Of a stretch of 16,009 nucleotides of DNA, positions 14,547-16,009 are shown piece by piece. Below the pieces are notes generated by a model. The model was given only the letters and a program-made list of their open reading frames with translations, was not told where the DNA came from and did not search any database. The DNA is from Chlamydiota bacterium (lineage in GTDB: Bacteria; Chlamydiota; Chlamydiia; Chlamydiales; Simkaniaceae). Numbering within the stretch: position 1 is the first letter of the stretch; every line of letters starts with the position of its first letter. A program made the position numbers and the translations under genes. The DNA lies in assembly GCA_029556005.1 (NCBI GenBank), contig JAKQGT010000335.1, forward strand, positions 1 to 16,009. Reading direction: 5' to 3'.

Positions 14547-16009
14547 AGAGAATCTATTTTATGACGCTCTAGGATTTCTCTCCACTTCTTTATCACTAGA
14601 GCAGCAAGAGGAGCTGCTTCCTTACCATAATCTCCAAATTTAAGGTAAACCACTACCGATAGCTCTGGCATATCCAGTCGATAGTTTTCCCCTTCCTTAA
14701 AAGAGAGCGCTCCGAACCAGATTTCTTTACAAATCAAAGGTTGAGCTTCACGGTCTAAAGTAGGGCGATGGACAAATTCTGCAGTCGATGTTTTTCCAAT
14801 AAATTGATCTTGCAAGGCTTTATACTCAGGAATCCACTTAGGGTGTTCATAGAGTCCTCGGATCCGGTAGGGTTGGACAGGGCCTTTCTCTCCCATGACA
14901 ACCCCACGCATCCCCTCCATCAGCTCTGTACGGACACGAGGGGGCATCTCTAAAGTTTTTTTAAGGGTCACAGCAGATTCTTTTACAGAGTGATGGTCTG
15001 CTCTTAGCTTTACAATTTGAGGTTTTAATAGAGCCCCTCCATTTCCGATGGTTGCAAGCATCATCGTAGCTTGAAGGGGCGTTACCACTAAAGAGTGTTG
15101 TCCAATGGCAAAAGAGTAAAGTCCTGTCCGGTTAAACCGGAGATCATCAGGTACATAGCCACTAATCTCTCCATAGAGATCAATCCCTGAGCGCTTACCA
15201 AACCCAAAGTCTGCCGCTACATTTTGAAGATCTGTGGGATGATCAATCACTTCTGCTGCTAAGAGTGAAAAATAGATATTACTTGAACGTTCTAGAGCTG
15301 TTCGAAAGTCTACTTTTCCTAAAGAAGTGTGGCTCCGAGGGAGTCGCCCTCCCTTGTAGAAACGGGTAATGGGCGTTCCGTCCAAATGATATCCTAGGAG
15401 TATTCCGTTATCAGAGACAATTTTTGTGTTGATTTGATCAATGATCGTGAGGGGATTAAGATCCTGAATGGGTAAGTGATGATCTTGATGGCGTAGGTAG
15501 TTTTGTTTTAAAGCTTCGTATCCCGTTACGACCTTAAACAAAGAGCCAATCGCTGTTGCTTGTCCGTAAGCGAAAGATTTTCCATATCCAAAGCCATTTT
15601 TTGGATAAAAGGCACCAGCAAGGCCTTGCAATTTTTGTTCTCTCAAAGAGGGATAATGCCCCCAAAGAGGTTGAGAAAGTTCTTTAAAGCTGCGAAAGGT
15701 TGTTAACAGCTCTAAATTTTGGTGTTTAAGAAGTTCAAGGGATTCAAGCAAACTGCCCTTAACCTGTTTACTTTTAAGAACAAGATGGAAGAGGAAAGGA
15801 TGTAAATCGACATCACTAGCGATTTTTCCATAAATGAAAGCATCAAAAAATTTCCATTTATGTTCGTTCCAGAATTCCCCAAAAAGCTTGGTTTCCGCCT
15901 CCCTTAAATAGTCGGTATAAGGGTGAGAGTAGGTTTTGCGTTCTTTCTCCTCTTCCCTTTTTTCCTTCAAATAAGCCTTAAAATTCTTTTTTCTCCAGAG
16001 AGGGAAAAT
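14543..16009 (-). CDS. Class B penicillin-binding protein, transpeptidase part, PBP2-like (N-terminus beyond window edge)
   Basis: Periplasmic D,D-transpeptidase that crosslinks peptidoglycan. The frame is open to the right edge (488 residues visible). Counting from the TTG at 15970, the catalytic triad motifs are GSLFK with Ser143 and Lys146, SSN at 229-231, and KTS at 393-395 (KTG in most PBPs). Other family landmarks are DFGFGKRSGIDL, GQHSLVVTPLQ and GNGGALLKPQIV. The visible N-terminal stretch has no membrane anchor or dimerisation domain, so the true start must lie outside; the TTG is not credible as a start. The region before the SxxK motif, with AAFYP-like and GFGYGKS-like sequence, resembles chlamydial PBP2 as I remember it, the partner of MreB-dependent septal peptidoglycan synthesis there; PBP3/FtsI is the alternative. 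It is followed by the Wzy-like gene with ATGA overlap. Confidence 0.87.
   Translation of the reverse strand: MFPLWRKKNFKAYLKEKREEEKERKTYSHPYTDYLREAETKLFGEFWNEHKWKFFDAFIYGKIASDVDLHPFLFHLVLKSKQVKGSLLESLELLKHQNLELLTTFRSFKELSQPLWGHYPSLREQKLQGLAGAFYPKNGFGYGKSFAYGQATAIGSLFKVVTGYEALKQNYLRHQDHHLPIQDLNPLTIIDQINTKIVSDNGILLGYHLDGTPITRFYKGGRLPRSHTSLGKVDFRTALERSSNIYFSLLAAEVIDHPTDLQNVAADFGFGKRSGIDLYGEISGYVPDDLRFNRTGLYSFAIGQHSLVVTPLQATMMLATIGNGGALLKPQIVKLRADHHSVKESAVTLKKTLEMPPRVRTELMEGMRGVVMGEKGPVQPYRIRGLYEHPKWIPEYKALQDQFIGKTSTAEFVHRPTLDREAQPLICKEIWFGALSFKEGENYRLDMPELSVVVYLKFGDYGKEAAPLAALVIKKWREILERHKIDSL

Overview
The window looks like core chromosome of an intracellular bacterium of the phylum Chlamydiota, most likely one of the environmental ('chlamydia-like') families rather than Chlamydia itself. 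The main reasons are a eukaryotic-type UDP-N-acetylhexosamine pyrophosphorylase (AGX1/UAP-like) directly followed by gpsA, a pairing I recall from Chlamydia genomes, and a penicillin-binding protein whose transpeptidase half resembles chlamydial PBP2. Base composition looks balanced to slightly AT-rich by eye, and there are no mobile elements. The phylum call is an inference (about 0.7); no rRNA or other decisive marker is present.

Layout: (1) 1-2209, minus strand: ruvC -> ruvA (8 bp overlap) -> mnmE, which runs off the left edge; these are Holliday junction resolution and tRNA wobble-uridine modification. (2) 2265-7828, plus strand: a WaaF-like heptosyltransferase, a divergent GT9-like protein (7 bp overlap), the UAP-type pyrophosphorylase, gpsA and a fused NAD(P)H-hydrate epimerase/dehydratase. 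(3) 7773-9226, minus strand: a UDP-glucuronate 4-epimerase-like gene, then coaD from a probable TTG start (TTGA overlap). (4) 9170-13119, plus strand: a Wza-like outer-membrane export lipoprotein and a 949-residue Wzc-like co-polymerase with an apparently dead kinase domain (ATGA overlap). (5) 13071-16009, minus strand: a class B PBP that enters from the right edge, then a Wzy/WaaL-type polymerase or ligase (ATGA overlap).

Taken together, much of the window serves the cell envelope: a lipooligosaccharide glycosyltransferase, nucleotide-sugar synthesis, glycerol-3-phosphate for lipids, peptidoglycan crosslinking, and several parts of a Wzx/Wzy-type surface polysaccharide pathway (uronic acid epimerase, polymerase/ligase, co-polymerase, outer-membrane channel). 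A flippase, an initiating phosphoglycosyltransferase and a tyrosine phosphatase are not in the window. The most interesting points are this polysaccharide module in a probable chlamydia, the loss of nucleotide-binding motifs in its Wzc-like protein, and the very tight packing: three antisense gene overlaps of 49-57 bp, one of them head-to-head with promoter, hairpin and ribosome binding site inside the opposing gene.

No gene-free stretch exceeds 55 bases. I saw no tRNA, rRNA, CRISPR array, insertion sequence or convincing intrinsic terminator.
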